The notes under the pieces: generated by a model | Databases searched by the model: none | What the model was told of the DNA's origin: nothing | What the model saw: the letters and a program-made list of their open reading frames with translations, nothing else | Part shown: piece after piece, positions 15,003-22,672 of the stretch | Position numbering within the stretch: the first letter of the stretch is position 1 | Layout: each line of letters starts with the position of its first letter | Translations under genes and position numbers: made by a program | Source: Thermoleophilia bacterium | GTDB lineage: Bacteria > Actinomycetota > Thermoleophilia > Gaiellales > Gaiellaceae | DNA: 34,530 nucleotides | Direction: 5' to 3' | Assembly (NCBI GenBank): GCA_025935275.1 | Contig: JAICVP010000001.1 | Location: forward strand, 1 to 34,530

Positions 15003-15734
15003 ATGAGGAAATGCTTGAGAAGGGCGTTCATCCTCTCTGTGTTCATCGTCGTCTTCGTGGCGACAGCGGCGACTGCGGCGAACGCGGGTGATTCAACCGG
15101 GGAAGTTGCCCAGCTCGAGGACGTCTCGAAGCAGGTGTCCTCCATCGAGAACAAGATTGACGAGCTGCTCGGGCACGGGGGGTGGGCAAGGCCAGGACGG
15201 CTGCTCGAAAGTGCGGATTGCGGTTACGGCGATCCGTCTTCCCAGTTCGCAGCATGGGGAGATGCCGCTGCCTACGTGCTGGCGCCCCAGGGCGACCTGT
15301 CGGCCACCGACGGCTGGACACTGAACAAGCAGGCGACCGTCGTTTACTCGGCGGACCCGTTCAGCGGCGCCGAGCATTCACTCCTACTCTCAAAGGGAGC
15401 GGAGGCGGGAACGCCGGCGATGTGTGTGACGCTCGACAACCCTACGATCCGCTTTTTCATCAGGGATCGCGGCGGCAACGAGAAGTCTCATCTGAAGGTC
15501 GACGTTCTCTACGAGGACTTCGGCGGCCACATCAAGCGTCTAACGATCGCGAGGCTACAGGCCGGAAGCGAATGGGAGCCGTCTTTGATCCTCCCGATCT
15601 ACATGAACGTCCTCGCGCTCGCGTCGCCGAGCGGCGTGACTGCCGTCGCATTTCGGTTCAAGGCCGAAGGGCTGCAGAAGGACGAAACGCTGTCGATCTC
15701 GAGTCTCTACATCGATCCCCTCAAGATGAGCTAA
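15003..15734 (+). CDS. Secreted protein with N-terminal coiled coil, unknown function
   Basis: A 243-residue protein from the ATG at 15003, which has AGGAGAG at 14991-14997; an upstream ATG at 14964 is in frame but lacks a site. A classical signal peptide (MRKCLRRAFILSVFIVVFVA ending AANA) is followed by a short coiled coil (VAQLEDVSKQVSSIENKIDELL). The remainder is a beta-rich extracellular domain: CGYGDPSSQFAAWGDAAAYV, DGWTLNKQATVVY, TPAMCVTLDNPTIRFFIRD, LKVDVLYEDFGGHIKRLTI, and VTAVAFRFKAEG. I have seen this domain in many Thermoleophilia secreted proteins, without a known role; the form resembles a carbohydrate-binding jelly roll. Two Cys in the domain may pair. Confidence 0.75.
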   Translation: MRKCLRRAFILSVFIVVFVATAATAANAGDSTGEVAQLEDVSKQVSSIENKIDELLGHGGWARPGRLLESADCGYGDPSSQFAAWGDAAAYVLAPQGDLSATDGWTLNKQATVVYSADPFSGAEHSLLLSKGAEAGTPAMCVTLDNPTIRFFIRDRGGNEKSHLKVDVLYEDFGGHIKRLTIARLQAGSEWEPSLILPIYMNVLALASPSGVTAVAFRFKAEGLQKDETLSISSLYIDPLKMS

Positions 15735-15744
15735 ATCAGCGGCG

Positions 15745-16011
15745 GTGCCGCGGCGTGTCCACGACCGCGAAACGTCATCAACGGATGACGCGTCGTCCAC
15801 CCTCCCGCTCATCTGCGAGTGCGGCTCGGCGGATTGCAAGGACACGATTGAGGAAGTACCCAGCCTGGCATCCTGCGGCCTAGCCCGACTTTTCATTGCA
15901 CTGCCGGCATCGCATGCGACGGGAGTCCTCTTCCTTCGCTTTTTCTCAGCCCGTGAACGCCGGTTATCGCCGGCTTGCCACCGCTCCGCGGGAAGGCTAG
16001 GTGCTGCCTAG
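15745..16011 (+). CDS. Diverged CxC...C small protein, possibly decaying
   Basis: An 88-codon frame starting with GTG 10 nt after the previous stop. Residues 21-58 (LPLICECGSADCKDTIE, then LARLFIALPASH) align in order with the small protein at 1641 (FVCECGNGGCVEVVE, then TALVLAAGH), so it is a relative. It has lost the ADYDSIR segment and runs on into about 30 unrelated residues (LFLRFFSARERRLSPACHRS). It may be a fading paralogue whose old stop has been lost. No ribosome-binding site is apparent, and expression may depend on the upstream gene. Confidence 0.4.
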   Translation: MPRRVHDRETSSTDDASSTLPLICECGSADCKDTIEEVPSLASCGLARLFIALPASHATGVLFLRFFSARERRLSPACHRSAGRLGAA

Positions 16012-16013
16012 CC
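15995..16013 (+). terminator. Hairpin GGCTAGG/CCTAGCC
   Basis: A perfect seven-base stem with the loop TGCTG, in the gap before the small secreted protein and overlapping the end of the preceding frame. GGTTTTACATTTT follows 7-10 bases later. A terminator is likely; an operator is possible. Confidence 0.4.
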
Positions 16014-16109
16014 GGAAGGCGGTTTTACATTTTCCAAACGTGGTATATCCCACGGCCAAGGGTCTTCCATTGGGAGAGGATCCGGGACGTACAAAGGGAG
16101 AGGGGAAGC

Positions 16110-16337
16110 ATGAACCGCCTCATCGCAGTTCTCGCCGTTCTCATGGTCAGCTTCGTGCTGGTCATTCCGGCCTTTGCGGCAAACCCGTCGGGTCAGACTC
16201 CGAAGCAGGGAAAGGCCACCTGCCTCGCCAACGGCGGGACCTGGTTCTCGAAGTCACAGACGTGTCTCACCACGAGTGGCGAGTGTGTCGCGCTCACCGG
16301 TGAGCTCGTCTCGCCGGAGCGGTTCTGCCGTATCTAG
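16110..16337 (+). CDS. Small secreted Cys-containing protein
   Basis: A 75-residue protein starting at the ATG at 16110 behind a purine-rich GGGAGAGGGGAAG site. Residues 1-23 are a clear signal peptide (MNRLIAVLAVLMVSFVLVIP, then AFA-AN cleavage). The mature part is about 50 residues with four Cys (KATC, SQTC, GECVA, RFC), probably two disulfides, and Gly/Thr/Ser-rich loops. I do not recognise a family; possible roles are a small extracellular structural protein or a bacteriocin-like peptide, but nothing in the context supports a choice. A possible extended -10 (TGGTATATC, 16041-16049) lies upstream. Confidence 0.68.
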   Translation: MNRLIAVLAVLMVSFVLVIPAFAANPSGQTPKQGKATCLANGGTWFSKSQTCLTTSGECVALTGELVSPERFCRI

Positions 16338-16382
16338 CGTGATCCGCGAACTGCCCTAGAGCAGTCGCGACATAGGAACGAA

Positions 16383-16445
16383 GGAGCCGGGGCTGTAAGG
16401 AGGAGTTCGGTCACGCCCTAGTGCCGTTGAGCCTGCCCCGGCTCC
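16383..16445 (+). terminator. Eleven-base-pair inverted repeat with 41-base loop
   Basis: GGAGCCGGGGC (16383-16393) pairs perfectly with GCCCCGGCTCC (16435-16445), followed by GTCGTCTCGTCCCTCTC. It lies between the small secreted protein and the histidine kinase gene, in 189 bases with no other gene. The large loop is unusual for a simple terminator. Confidence 0.45.
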
Positions 16446-16526
16446 GTCGTCTCGTCCCTCTCAGTATCGGCCTTTCCCGCGCGCTGTCGCGTTGATCTTC
16501 ATAAACGCTAAGCGGAAGGGCCCGGA

Positions 16527-17903
16527 GTGCCGATTTCCCTTGGTGAAATGCGCTTTCGGCTCTTCACACTCTGCTTTGCGGGGGCCGCGGCGGGCCTGAC
16601 GGCTGCCGCGAGCCTCATCCCGGGCTTCACCCTCGCGTACTCGAGCCCCCAGCTCCATATCGCGCTCGAGACGGCGACCGCGCTCATCTCATTCCTCGTC
16701 GCGTTCCTCGTGTACGGACGTTTTCGGGAGCGGAAGCGGTTCGACGACCTGATGCTGGCCTGCGCCCTCGTGATCATCGCGTCCACGAGCCTTGTCTTCT
16801 CGGCGCTGCCGCACACGGTGCCGGCTGAAGGCTCGAGGAACTTCAGCGTGTGGGGATCGGTCGGCGGCGCGGTCCTCGGCGCCTTCACCCTCGCGCTCGC
16901 GGCCTTCGCTCCCAGTCGGCGCGTCGCCTCGCAGCGCCGGGCGACCGTTCTCGGCGCGCTCCTCTGCGCGGGCGCTCTCATCGCCACCGGGTCGATCGTG
17001 GCGCTCTTCGCGAACGGCGTCGACCCGGACATCCCGCTCAGTCTCTCGCCGGAGACGTCGCACCGCCCGATTCTGCTCGGGCAGCACTTCTTGCTCGGGA
17101 CGCAGGTGGTCGGCGTGCTTCTGTTCGCCGTCGCGGCGCTCGGCTTCATCCAGCGTGGCGAGCGCGACAACGACGAGCTCATGCGCTGGTTTGCGGCCGG
17201 CGCCGCACTCTCTGCCTTCGCGCGCTTCAACTACTTCCTCTTCCCCTCCCTCTACTCCGACTGGGTCTTCACCGGGGACTTCCTGCGCCTGGGCTTCTGC
17301 CTCCTTCTCCTCGCCGGCGCCGCGCGCGAGATCGGGAGCTACTGGCGCCGGCTCGCGTCGCTGGCCGTCCTCGAGGAGCGCCGCCGGATCGCCCGTGAGC
17401 TCCACGACGGCGTCGCGCAGGAGCTCGCCTACATCGTGGCCGAGTCCAACGGCTCGCTCGCGGCCGCTGCCGAGCGTGCACTGGACGAGTCGAGGCGCGC
17501 GATCGCGGCGCTGACGCGGCCCGTCGACGAGCCGCTCGAGGTTGCTCTCGTGCAGGCCGCCGAGGAGGTGGCGGGCCGCGTCGGTGTCCAGCTCCGCATC
17601 GAAGTCTGCAAGGGAGCCCAGGTCTCGCCGGACGAGCGCGAGGCGCTCATCCGCATCGTGCGAGAGGCGATAACAAACGCGGGGCGCCACGGCGGTGCCG
17701 AGAACGTCTCGCTCGAGCTGTCGAACGGCAACGGCACCCTGCTTCGCATCGCGGACGACGGCACCGGGTTCGACCCCGGCCACACGAGGGTCGGCGGGTT
17801 CGGGCTCGTGAGCATGCGCGAGCGCACGGAAGCCCTCGGAGGCCGGTTCAAGCTCTCCTCTGAAGCCGGCGAGGGCACGCGGATCGAGGTTCGGCTGCCG
17901 TGA
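16527..17903 (+). CDS. NarL/DesK-type sensor histidine kinase
   Basis: A 458-residue membrane kinase. The first 280 residues contain about eight hydrophobic helices (for example LFTLCFAGAAAGLTAAASLI, TATALISFLVAFLVY, LLGTQVVGVLLFAVAALGF) and form an intramembrane sensor. The dimerisation/phosphoacceptor segment LEERRRIARELHDGVAQEL (about 284-302) carries the HisKA_3 H-box His. The ATPase domain shows the N-box REAITNAGRHGGA, the G1 box IADDGTGFD and GGFGLVSMRERTEALGG. All catalytic elements look intact. The start is GTG at 16527 after GGAAGGG; the ATG at 16548 is an alternative. The downstream response regulator overlaps by four bases, so the two are a cognate pair. The signal is unknown. Confidence 0.9.
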   Translation: MPISLGEMRFRLFTLCFAGAAAGLTAAASLIPGFTLAYSSPQLHIALETATALISFLVAFLVYGRFRERKRFDDLMLACALVIIASTSLVFSALPHTVPAEGSRNFSVWGSVGGAVLGAFTLALAAFAPSRRVASQRRATVLGALLCAGALIATGSIVALFANGVDPDIPLSLSPETSHRPILLGQHFLLGTQVVGVLLFAVAALGFIQRGERDNDELMRWFAAGAALSAFARFNYFLFPSLYSDWVFTGDFLRLGFCLLLLAGAAREIGSYWRRLASLAVLEERRRIARELHDGVAQELAYIVAESNGSLAAAAERALDESRRAIAALTRPVDEPLEVALVQAAEEVAGRVGVQLRIEVCKGAQVSPDEREALIRIVREAITNAGRHGGAENVSLELSNGNGTLLRIADDGTGFDPGHTRVGGFGLVSMRERTEALGGRFKLSSEAGEGTRIEVRLP

Positions 17904-18544
17904 GCGAGCGCATCCGCATCGTCATCGCTGACGACCACGCTCCGACGCGTGCCGGGATCCGCACGGTGCTCGAGGAGGACGGGTTCGAGGTCTGCGGCGA
18001 AGCGGCCAGTGCGGACGCCGCGGTCGAGCTCGCCCTCGAGGAGCGCCCGGCCGTCTGCCTGCTCGACATCAACATGCCAGGCGGCGGGATCGCAGCGGCC
18101 GGCGCAATTTCGGAGTGTCTGCCGGAGACGGCCATCGTCATGCTCACCGTGTCACGCGACGACGCCGATCTCTTCGACGCGCTGCGCGCGGGGGCGGCCG
18201 GGTACCTCCTCAAGGACATCGAGCGCCGCCAGCTGCCCGCCGACCTCCGTGGCGTGCTCGCGGGTGAGGCGCCTCTCCCCCGCGCTCTCGTCACCAAGCT
18301 GATCGAGGAGTTTCGCGAGCGGGGGCGCCGACGCAAGGTTCTCCTCGCCGAACGGCCGGGAGTGCAGCTCCGCCAGCGCGAATGGGAGATCCTCGAGCTC
18401 CTCGCCGAAGGGCTCTCCACGGCGGAGATCGCTTCGCGGCTCTTCATCGCCGAGGTGACCGTGCGGACGCACGTGTCCTCGATCCTCAAGAAGCTCCGCG
18501 TGCCGACGCGCGAAGCGGCCGTCGAGCTACTGCGCGGCCGATAG
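17900..18544 (+). CDS. NarL/LuxR-family response regulator
   Basis: A 214-residue regulator with an N-terminal receiver domain and a C-terminal LuxR helix-turn-helix. The acidic pocket IVIADDHAPTR and the phosphoacceptor Asp of CLLDINMPG are present, with Thr in MLTVSRDD and Lys in GYLLKDI. The DNA-binding domain reads LRQREWEILELLAEGLS, TAEIASRLFIAEVTVRTHVS, SILKKL. The GTG start overlaps the kinase stop (GTGA), which identifies the partner. It should be phosphorylated by that kinase and bind DNA as a dimer. Its 3' end overlaps the convergent GAF/GGDEF gene by 18 bases. Confidence 0.93.
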   Translation: MSERIRIVIADDHAPTRAGIRTVLEEDGFEVCGEAASADAAVELALEERPAVCLLDINMPGGGIAAAGAISECLPETAIVMLTVSRDDADLFDALRAGAAGYLLKDIERRQLPADLRGVLAGEAPLPRALVTKLIEEFRERGRRRKVLLAERPGVQLRQREWEILELLAEGLSTAEIASRLFIAEVTVRTHVSSILKKLRVPTREAAVELLRGR

Positions 18545-19642
18545 ACGGTCGACGCCGGTCTGCTTCGCCCGCTCGAGGGCGGCCTCCGCACGCTCTCGGA
18601 ACCCGCTCGCGTCGTCTTCGGCCCGCAGCTCGACGAGCCCCGCGTGGAGGCGGACTCCGTCGGCGCCGGTATCGACCCTGCCTCCGAGCGCGCACTGCAC
18701 GCGGCGATGGAGGCGCTCGGCGTCCGCCTCGGCGGCCTCAGGGAGGATGACGGCGAAGCGCTCGTCCCCGAGGTGGCTCGCGATGTCCGTGGCGCGCACG
18801 GCAGCACGGATCCGTTCGGCGGCGGCGACGAGGTCTCCCCCTTCCCCCTGCTCCAGGTCGAAGACGAGGAGTCCGAGGCGCCGGTCGTAGCGCCGCGCCC
18901 GTGCAAGCTCGAGGCGCAGGCGCTCGTCGAAGTAGCGCGCATTGTGGAGACCGGTGACGTGGTCGGTGTCCGCAAGACGGCGGGCTTCCGAGAAGAGCCG
19001 TGCGTTTTCGAGCGCGGGGCCGAAGACGCGCGAGAGCTCCTCGAACAGCTCGAGCTCGGAGTCGGAGAGCGTCCGCTCCACACGCCGCCAGAAGATTGCG
19101 AGCGTGCCGATCCGGTCCTCGTTCTCGCCGAGGAGCGGGACGGCCAGGCCTCCGCTCAGACGGAACTCGTCATTGCCTGCCTCTTCCGGGGTGTAGAGGT
19201 AGCTCAGCCGGACAGCGCGCGCCCTGCCCCCGTTGGGCGGGAGGCCGATGAGCTCGCGCGTGGACTCCTCCTCCGAGAGGCCGAAAGCAGCGGTGATGGG
19301 CTCCCCCTCCTCCTGGCGCAGGACGATCATCGCCGCGTCGGCGCCGGTCAACTCGCTGACCGCCTCCAGCGCCCGCCGCAGCGCGGCGTCGAGGTCGAGC
19401 GTCGCCCCGAGCTCTCCGAGCAGCGCCACGCGGCGCCCTTCCTCTTGGGCGTCCGCGAGCGCGGCGCGGATCTCCCTGACGAGGCGCTCCGTCCGGGCGG
19501 TCGACTCCTGTACCGCCGCGATCTCCCTTTTGGCGGCGCGGCGCCAGCGCCAGAAGAGGACGATGCCGAGGGCGAGGAACAGCGCGGCCAGGCCGAGCGC
19601 GCCCGCGCTCGTCCAGGTTGCGCTTTCATCTGCGAAAGTCAT
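18527..19642 (-). CDS. Membrane-anchored GAF protein with degenerate GGDEF domain
   Basis: A 371-residue protein from the ATG at 19642, where AGGGGAG lies upstream. One N-terminal membrane helix (AGALGLAALFLALGIVLFW) is followed by a coiled coil, a GAF domain (about 75-220; LGATLDLDAALRRALEAV to ALENARLF), and a GGDEF-like domain (DHVTGLHNARYFDERLRLEL to the end). The GGDEF signature reads GDERF, and the segment that normally contains NDxxGHxxGD is deleted (FDLEQ runs straight into GEGGDLVAAAERI). Cyclase activity is therefore unlikely. It may sense a ligand through GAF and act as a binding or scaffold protein. Convergent with the response regulator. Confidence 0.82.
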   Translation of the reverse strand: MTFADESATWTSAGALGLAALFLALGIVLFWRWRRAAKREIAAVQESTARTERLVREIRAALADAQEEGRRVALLGELGATLDLDAALRRALEAVSELTGADAAMIVLRQEEGEPITAAFGLSEEESTRELIGLPPNGGRARAVRLSYLYTPEEAGNDEFRLSGGLAVPLLGENEDRIGTLAIFWRRVERTLSDSELELFEELSRVFGPALENARLFSEARRLADTDHVTGLHNARYFDERLRLELARARRYDRRLGLLVFDLEQGEGGDLVAAAERIRAAVRATDIASHLGDERFAVILPEAAEADAERLHRRVQCALGGRVDTGADGVRLHAGLVELRAEDDASGFRERAEAALERAKQTGVDRLSAAQ

Positions 19643-19740
19643 CCCCGGCTCCCCTCGATTGCGCCGCAGAAAGGCGAGCTTCAGTCGCACAATAGGGCGG
19701 ATTTTGCGAATTACCACCAGGCGGCAGCCTTCGCCGGATG

Positions 19741-19768
19741 TTTACTTTCGAATCGAGGTTGGTAGGGT
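19741..19768 (+). promoter_or_regulatory. Possible promoter of the first sigma gene
   Basis: TTTACT (19741-19746) and TAGGGT (19763-19768) with a 16-base spacer lie 59 bases before the ATG at 19827, in the divergent gap with the GAF/GGDEF gene. The match is modest and no ribosome-binding site is obvious. Confidence 0.3.
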
Positions 19769-19826
19769 TAGGCGGCAGCGCGTCCGGATGCGACCGGCAG
19801 GTCGGGAATCCGGGCGTTTCGACTGA

Positions 19827-20888
19827 ATGGCCGACGAAACCAACGCTCTTCACCACGAGGAGGTCCAGCACCTCCTGGAGCGCGGCGAAGCTGCCGGCTT
19901 CCTCGAGTCAACCGATATTTCAGAGGTGCTCGACACGCTCGAGCTGGATGCTGCCGACGTCGAGCTCGTGCACCGGGAGCTCGAGGAGCGGAACATCGAG
20001 GTCGTCGAGGTCGTCAAGGAGCCCCCGCGTGAGCCCACGGCTCCGCCCAGGGCCTCCGAGGTCCTCGAAACGACCACAGACGCCCTGCAACTCTTCCTCC
20101 GGGAGATCGGCCGCCATCCGCTCCTGACCGCGGCCGACGAGGTCGAGCTGTCGAAGCGCATCGAGCGCGGCGACATGGAGGCGAAGCGCCGGATGATCGA
20201 GAGCAACCTGCGCCTGGTCGTCTCGATCGCCAAGAACTACCGCAACCAGGGCCTCCCCTTCCTCGATCTCATCCAGGAAGGGATGTTCGGGCTCATCCGC
20301 GCGGTCGAGAAGTTCGAGTGGCAGCGCGGCCTCAAGTTCTCGACCTACGCGACCTGGTGGATCCGCCAGGCCGTCGCTCGCGCGATCGCGGACAAGGCGC
20401 GGACGATTCGCGTCCCGGTTCACGTGGTCGAGCGCATGCAGAAGATGCACCGCGCCGAGCGGCACCTGTGGACGCAACTCGCCCGCGAGCCGACCCTCGA
20501 GGAGATCGCGCACGAAGCCGGCCTGCCCCTGCAACAGGCAATCGAGGTCCGGGCCGCCGCGCGCGCCTCCACGAGCCTCGACCAGCCGATCGGCGAGCAG
20601 GAAGACGCGGTCTTCGGAGATCTCGTCGCCGGCGAGGATCCGCTGCCCGAGGAAGAGACCGAGCGCCGCCTCCAGAAGGAAGCCCTCGACCGCGCCCTCG
20701 ACTCGCTCCCCGAGCGCGACCGGCGCGTCCTCGAGCTCCGCTACGGGCTCGGCGGCGAGGAGCCGCACACGCTCGAGCACATCGGCCGCCGGCTCGGCAT
20801 CACGCGTGAGCGCGTCCGGCAGATCGAGATCGAGTCGCTCTCGCGCCTAGCGTCCCTGCGCGAGATCGACGCTGTCGCCAGCCGCTAG
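19827..20888 (+). CDS. RpoD-like primary-type sigma factor with region 1.1
   Basis: A 353-residue sigma-70 protein. Residues 8-60 resemble region 1.1 (VQHLLERGEAAGFLESTDIS, LELDAADVELVHRELEERNIEV). Region 1.2 is TDALQLFLREIGRHPLLTAA. Region 2 holds RMIESNLRLVVSIAKNYRNQ, DLIQEGMFGLIRAVEKFEW and KFSTYATWWIRQAVARAI. Region 3 follows, and region 4 has LPERDRRVLELRYGLGG and the helix-turn-helix ITRERVRQIEIESL. This is the composition of a housekeeping or group 2 sigma. A second, similar sigma gene lies 0.7 kb away on the other strand. The 3' end overlaps the convergent PHP-phosphatase gene by 42 bases. Which of the two is the main sigma cannot be settled here. Confidence 0.9.
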   Translation: MADETNALHHEEVQHLLERGEAAGFLESTDISEVLDTLELDAADVELVHRELEERNIEVVEVVKEPPREPTAPPRASEVLETTTDALQLFLREIGRHPLLTAADEVELSKRIERGDMEAKRRMIESNLRLVVSIAKNYRNQGLPFLDLIQEGMFGLIRAVEKFEWQRGLKFSTYATWWIRQAVARAIADKARTIRVPVHVVERMQKMHRAERHLWTQLAREPTLEEIAHEAGLPLQQAIEVRAAARASTSLDQPIGEQEDAVFGDLVAGEDPLPEEETERRLQKEALDRALDSLPERDRRVLELRYGLGGEEPHTLEHIGRRLGITRERVRQIEIESLSRLASLREIDAVASR

Positions 20889-21575
20889 CCCGGCCAGCGC
20901 GCTTCCGTCGAAGAGCCTTCGGGCTCCCTCCCCCACCCGCGACTCCACGAGCCGGTAGGCGTCGTCGAGGATGGCCGGCCGCGCGGTTCGGTGCCCGTCG
21001 GAGCCGAAGAGGTCGACCAGGTCATCTCCGAGGAGCCGCCAGGCCGTCAGCTCAATGGCCGCCCCGTGGTAGCCGAGCACGCTCGTCGCGTTCATCTGCA
21101 GGAGCCAGCCTCGCGCGCGCAGGCCCGCAGCGAGCCCTGGATCGTCGACAACGGCCTCAGAGCGCTCAGGATGCGCGATGACAGGCACCAGTCCGGAACC
21201 CTGTATCCGCTCTCCGAGAGCCTCAGCGAGGCGTAGGGAGCCGTGGAACGGCAGCTCCATCAGGACGGCGGGCAGATCGCCCAGCCGGTAGCGCCCCAGG
21301 TCGTCCTCGAGGAGCGCCGGCGCCGGGGTCAGCTCGAAGCCGAGCCGAAGGTCGAGGCCGAACGCCCTTGCCTCCGCAGCGAGCTCGGAGTGGGCCGCGA
21401 GTATCCGCTCCTCGCGCTCCTCGGTGAGTACGAGGCTCGGCCAGATGTGCGGCGTGGCGAAGAGGACGCTCGTGCCGTGCCCGCTCGCCGTCCGGCAGAG
21501 CGCGATGCCCTCCTCCAGGCTCTGTGCCCCGTCGTCGCCGGACGGGACCACGTGGGACTGGACGTCCCAGAACAC
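20847..21575 (-). CDS. CpsB/YwqE-type PHP phosphatase-like protein
   Basis: A 242-residue protein of the PHP superfamily, close to the CpsB/YwqE tyrosine-protein phosphatases that control capsule and exopolysaccharide synthesis. Conserved elements are SHVVPSGDDGAQSLEEG, LFATPHIWP, LRLGFELTPAP, VLMELPF, VPVIAHPERSEAV and LFGSDGHRTARP, which supply most of the metal-binding His, Glu and Asp residues. The first His of the usual HxH pair (DVHSH) is Gln here (DVQSH), a one-base change that should weaken one metal site. Starts with GTG, 20 bases downstream of the second sigma gene on the same strand. No tyrosine kinase or capsule genes are in the window. Confidence 0.82.
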   Translation of the reverse strand: MFWDVQSHVVPSGDDGAQSLEEGIALCRTASGHGTSVLFATPHIWPSLVLTEEREERILAAHSELAAEARAFGLDLRLGFELTPAPALLEDDLGRYRLGDLPAVLMELPFHGSLRLAEALGERIQGSGLVPVIAHPERSEAVVDDPGLAAGLRARGWLLQMNATSVLGYHGAAIELTAWRLLGDDLVDLFGSDGHRTARPAILDDAYRLVESRVGEGARRLFDGSALAGLAAGDSVDLAQGR

Positions 21576-21595
21576 CTACGAGACGCTACCTGCGG

Positions 21596-22573
21596 CTACT
21601 CGGCGCGGAGGTAGAAGCGAAGGTCCGGCGCCGCGGCCTGGAGCTCGCGGAGAGCGCGGGACTCGAGCTGGCGGACGCGCTCGCGCGTGACCCCGAGCTC
21701 GGTGCCGACCTCTTCGAGCGTCTTCGGGGTCGCCCCGGCGAGGCCGAACCGAAGCTCGAGGACGTGGCGCATGCGGTCGGAGAGCTTGTCCAGGGCGAGG
21801 TGGAGCTCGACGCCGCGCAGCAGCTCGGCCAGGACGAGATCCGGCTGCTCGGCGTTCACGTCCTCCAGCATGTCGCTGTAGATCGAATCGCCGTCGCCCA
21901 CCGGTGTCTCGAGGCTGACGGGGTCCTCGACGAGGTCGAGCAGCTCGTTGACGCGCTTGACCTCGAACCCGCTCTCCTTGGCGATCTCATGCGGGAGTGG
22001 GTCGCGATTCAGCTTCTGCGTGAGCACACGCCGGGCCCGCATGACGCGGCGCACCTGGTCGACGACATGTACGGGCAGGCGAATCGTCCGGCCCTGGTCG
22101 GCGATCGCGCGTGTGACGGCCTGGCGGATCCACCACGTCGCGTACGTGGAGAGCTTGTAGCCCATCTTGTAGTCGAACTTCTCCACCGCCCTGATCAGGC
22201 CGAGGTTGCCCTCCTGGATCAGGTCGAGGAGCGGGACGCCCGAGTTCACGTAGTTCCGCGTGATGGACATGACGAGGCGCAGGTTCGACTCGATGAGCTT
22301 CTTCTTAGCCTCCTCGTCCCCCTCGTCCTTGCGGCGCGCGAGCTCGCGCTCCTCTTGCGCGGTCAGGAGCGGGCCGTCGCCGATCTGGCGGACGTAGAGC
22401 TTGAGCGGGTCCTGCGTGGGACCGGCTACGAGCTTCTCGCGGGCCTCTTCCTTCTCGTCCTCGTCGACCGGCGAATCGAGCGCGGTCGGGTCCGCGACGA
22501 GCCCGAGCTTCGGCTCGTCGGCTTCGGGCTCGGGCTCTGGCTGCGGCAGCTTGGAGACTGGGCGCTGTCCCAC
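21596..22573 (-). CDS. RpoD-like sigma factor, second copy
   Basis: A 325-residue sigma-70 protein from the GTG at 22573, the only usable start between an upstream unrelated stretch and region 1.2. The first 50 residues are acidic and Pro/Glu-rich (QPEPEPEADEP) instead of a region 1.1 fold. Region 1.2 is TQDPLKLYVRQIGDGPLLTA; region 2 has ESNLRLVMSITRNYVNSG, DLIQEGNLGLIRAVEKFDY and KLSTYATWWIRQAVTRAI; region 4 has LSDRMRHVLELRFGLAG and VTRERVRQLESRALREL. It shares the core with the sigma at 19827 but is clearly not identical. It precedes the PHP-phosphatase gene by 20 bases and is divergent from the glutamine amidotransferase gene. Confidence 0.9.
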   Translation of the reverse strand: MGQRPVSKLPQPEPEPEADEPKLGLVADPTALDSPVDEDEKEEAREKLVAGPTQDPLKLYVRQIGDGPLLTAQEERELARRKDEGDEEAKKKLIESNLRLVMSITRNYVNSGVPLLDLIQEGNLGLIRAVEKFDYKMGYKLSTYATWWIRQAVTRAIADQGRTIRLPVHVVDQVRRVMRARRVLTQKLNRDPLPHEIAKESGFEVKRVNELLDLVEDPVSLETPVGDGDSIYSDMLEDVNAEQPDLVLAELLRGVELHLALDKLSDRMRHVLELRFGLAGATPKTLEEVGTELGVTRERVRQLESRALRELQAAAPDLRFYLRAE

Positions 22574-22672
22574 GAGCCGTCTATCGGCCTCGATCGAACC
22601 GGCCTTGAGGCGCGCTACCGAGAAGAGGGATGCGGATCGGAACCGCCGGAGCCGATTGCTATCGTGGTCACC

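Noticed and set aside
21524..22672. A long upstream extension of the glutamine amidotransferase frame.
   Set aside because: It is antisense to the second sigma gene, and the family requires Cys directly after the initiator Met.
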